DNA from: JAEUIG01 sp046349775
GTDB lineage: Bacteria > Planctomycetota > Planctomycetia > Planctomycetales > Planctomycetaceae
Assembly (NCBI GenBank): GCA_046349775.1
Contig: JAXMBS010000097.1
Coordinates: 1 to 15,678 of the forward strand
Direction of reading: 5' to 3'
DNA length: 15,678 nucleotides
This document shows, in pieces, positions 14,683-15,678 of this stretch. The notes under the pieces were generated by a model that ran no database searches, had not been told where the DNA came from, and saw only the letters and a program-made list of their open reading frames with translations. The stretch's first letter is position 1, and each line of letters starts with the position of its first letter. The translations under genes were made by a program, and so were the position numbers.

Positions 14683-15110
14683 GAGCGGTTTGCAGTGCGG
14701 GGCTGCGGGGAGCAGCTGCCGCGGAAACGATCGGTTATGCCGGTTCTCGTGAAGCTGCGTGCGCCGGCGACGGGCCCCGGCCCGAATTCCAGCGTGCCAG
14801 TGACCAGCCAATTGTCAAAACGTCGTTCTCCGAGTGCAATGGCCTGCGCCACAGTCTGCGAAATGGAAGCCGGTGTTCCCGTTGCGACCCCCCTCGCCGT
14901 CTGCGGCCGGAATTCTATGATTCCCTCTGAAGACCGCTGCAACGGGAGGGAGGGGGTGGTACACTGCAAGGCCACCCCGTACACGTTGCGGGTGTGACCT
15001 CAATCGCCCCTGCTGTCGGTCGGAAATTCACGTACGGGCCTGTCACTTATCGCCGGCCGCGATCGCCGCCGAACCGCAGCCACTGTCTGCGGATGTTCGT
15101 GAGTACGAGT
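14683..15110. other. Divergent intergenic region between the GspE gene and the zinc-ribbon gene
   Basis: This 428-base gap must hold the promoters of both divergent genes. Overlapping open frames exist on both strands (plus 14695-14997, minus 14984-14679), about 100 codons each. Neither has a recognisable domain or ribosome site, and the minus one overlaps the GspE start. The minus frame, which includes AIALGERRFDNWLVTGTLEF, is the more protein-like. I saw no clear promoter, repeat or RNA gene. Confidence 0.4.
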
Positions 15111-15678
15111 ATGAATCAGCCAAGCAATAAAGGGAAATCCGCGACGCCAGCTACCGGAGCCGGACAGATGGAGCGTCCCTGCCCGGAATGCGGCGAAAGC
15201 GTGCGCAAGGGCCTGGTCCGCTGCTGGAACTGCGGCGCGTTCATGGATTCGAACCTGCAGGCCAAGTACCAGGAGATGCAGACCAATCCGGCGCCGCCGA
15301 TTTTCAGCCAGGTGCCCGACAGCGAAGTGACGTCAGTCGATCCGGTCGGCGAAGACGACTTCCAGTTGGGGGCGGACGTGACCGGTACGGGCCGTCGCGC
15401 CGAACTGGGGGAACTCGAAGCGTATTCGCTGGCAGCGCCCCCGGCCGCGCCCGCGCCGGCACCTGTCGCCGCGCCCGTGGCCGAAGCGCCCGCACAATCG
15501 CATTCGATCGCCACCGCCGGAGACGTCCTGTTCGCCGCCGCCATGCAGGAGCAGGCGGAGAACCGCGAACGCCGCCGGAAGCGACTGCCGATGATTGGCG
15601 GCGCCAAAACTCCGGGCGGATTCATCATCTTCTGCCCGTACGGGTGCCGGGTGGAAGTGAAGGAACAGCACCGCGGCT
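15111..15678 (+). CDS. Zinc-ribbon protein with Ala/Pro-rich linker, N-terminal part (runs off the window)
   Basis: 189 codons are visible and open to the end of the window. After a short polar leader there is a zinc ribbon, CPEC at 24-27 and CWNC at 38-41. An acidic region (DSEVTSVDPVGEDDFQLGAD) and an Ala/Pro-rich linker of about 25 residues (APPAAPAPAP type) follow, then the basic ENRERRRKRLP and, at the edge, GGFIIFCPYGCRVEVKEQHRG, which looks like the start of a second zinc-binding module. Proteins of this build are frequent in Planctomycetota but their function is unknown to me. ATG 15111 gives the longest protein; ATG 15168 (MERPCPECGE) has GGAG 8 bases ahead and keeps the zinc ribbon, so it may be the true start. 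No membrane helix is seen in this part. Confidence 0.8.
   Translation, partial: MNQPSNKGKSATPATGAGQMERPCPECGESVRKGLVRCWNCGAFMDSNLQAKYQEMQTNPAPPIFSQVPDSEVTSVDPVGEDDFQLGADVTGTGRRAELGELEAYSLAAPPAAPAPAPVAAPVAEAPAQSHSIATAGDVLFAAAMQEQAENRERRRKRLPMIGGAKTPGGFIIFCPYGCRVEVKEQHRG

Noticed and set aside
14679..14997. Small genes of about 100 codons in the gap before the GspE gene
   Set aside because: Two open frames on opposite strands overlap almost fully, neither has a ribosome site or a family motif, and one overlaps the GspE start. Kept only as an unassigned gap.

Overview
The window most likely comes from a GC-rich member of the Planctomycetota. The basis is family knowledge plus what is visible: two DUF1559 prepilin-like proteins (one with a class III signal reading WTLIELLVVIAII), a leucine-rich-repeat protein, paired groEL genes, a RAYT transposase beginning SRTRYRIFESE, start sites mostly without Shine-Dalgarno sequences, and intergenic gaps filled with short phased repeats. 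No rRNA, tRNA or CRISPR array was seen.

Layout. Positions 1-164 hold the start of an SDR oxidoreductase on the minus strand. From 288 to 7697 nearly everything is minus strand and forms a protein-quality-control cluster, in transcription order groEL (intact, His-rich and GGM tail), groES, a second groEL, a RAYT transposon with flanking REP palindromes, dnaJ, grpE, an fmdB-type zinc ribbon and yacG. Positions 7969-9764 carry a DUF1559 protein and an OleB/haloalkane-dehalogenase-like hydrolase (minus). Positions 9880-10806 hold the remains of an LRR protein (minus), and 10955-12221 a Gfo/Idh/MocA oxidoreductase (plus), both with many frameshifts. Positions 12371-13276 are a frameshifted DUF1559 pseudopilin and 13477-14682 a GspE/PilB-type ATPase (minus), a plausible type II secretion or type IV pilus-like pair. 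A zinc-ribbon protein starts at 15111 (plus) and leaves the window.

How the genes work together. DnaJ and GrpE are the co-chaperones of DnaK (not in the window). GroES caps GroEL. The two GroELs differ at the C-terminus, which suggests specialised chambers sharing one GroES. No CIRCE element was found, so regulation is unclear.

Two things stand out. First, almost every gap in the chaperone cluster holds tandem 7-, 8- or 9-base units, several arranged as inverted arms around a short spacer. The unit sequences differ between loci but the architecture is the same, resembling the STRR repeats of cyanobacteria. Second, single-base indels are packed into two patches (about 4460-4985 and 10230-12700, plus one near 3530) while the implied proteins stay well conserved and neighbouring genes are clean. 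Many are one-base losses from G, C or A runs, so sequencing or assembly error is more likely than real gene decay. I found no clearly new multi-gene system.
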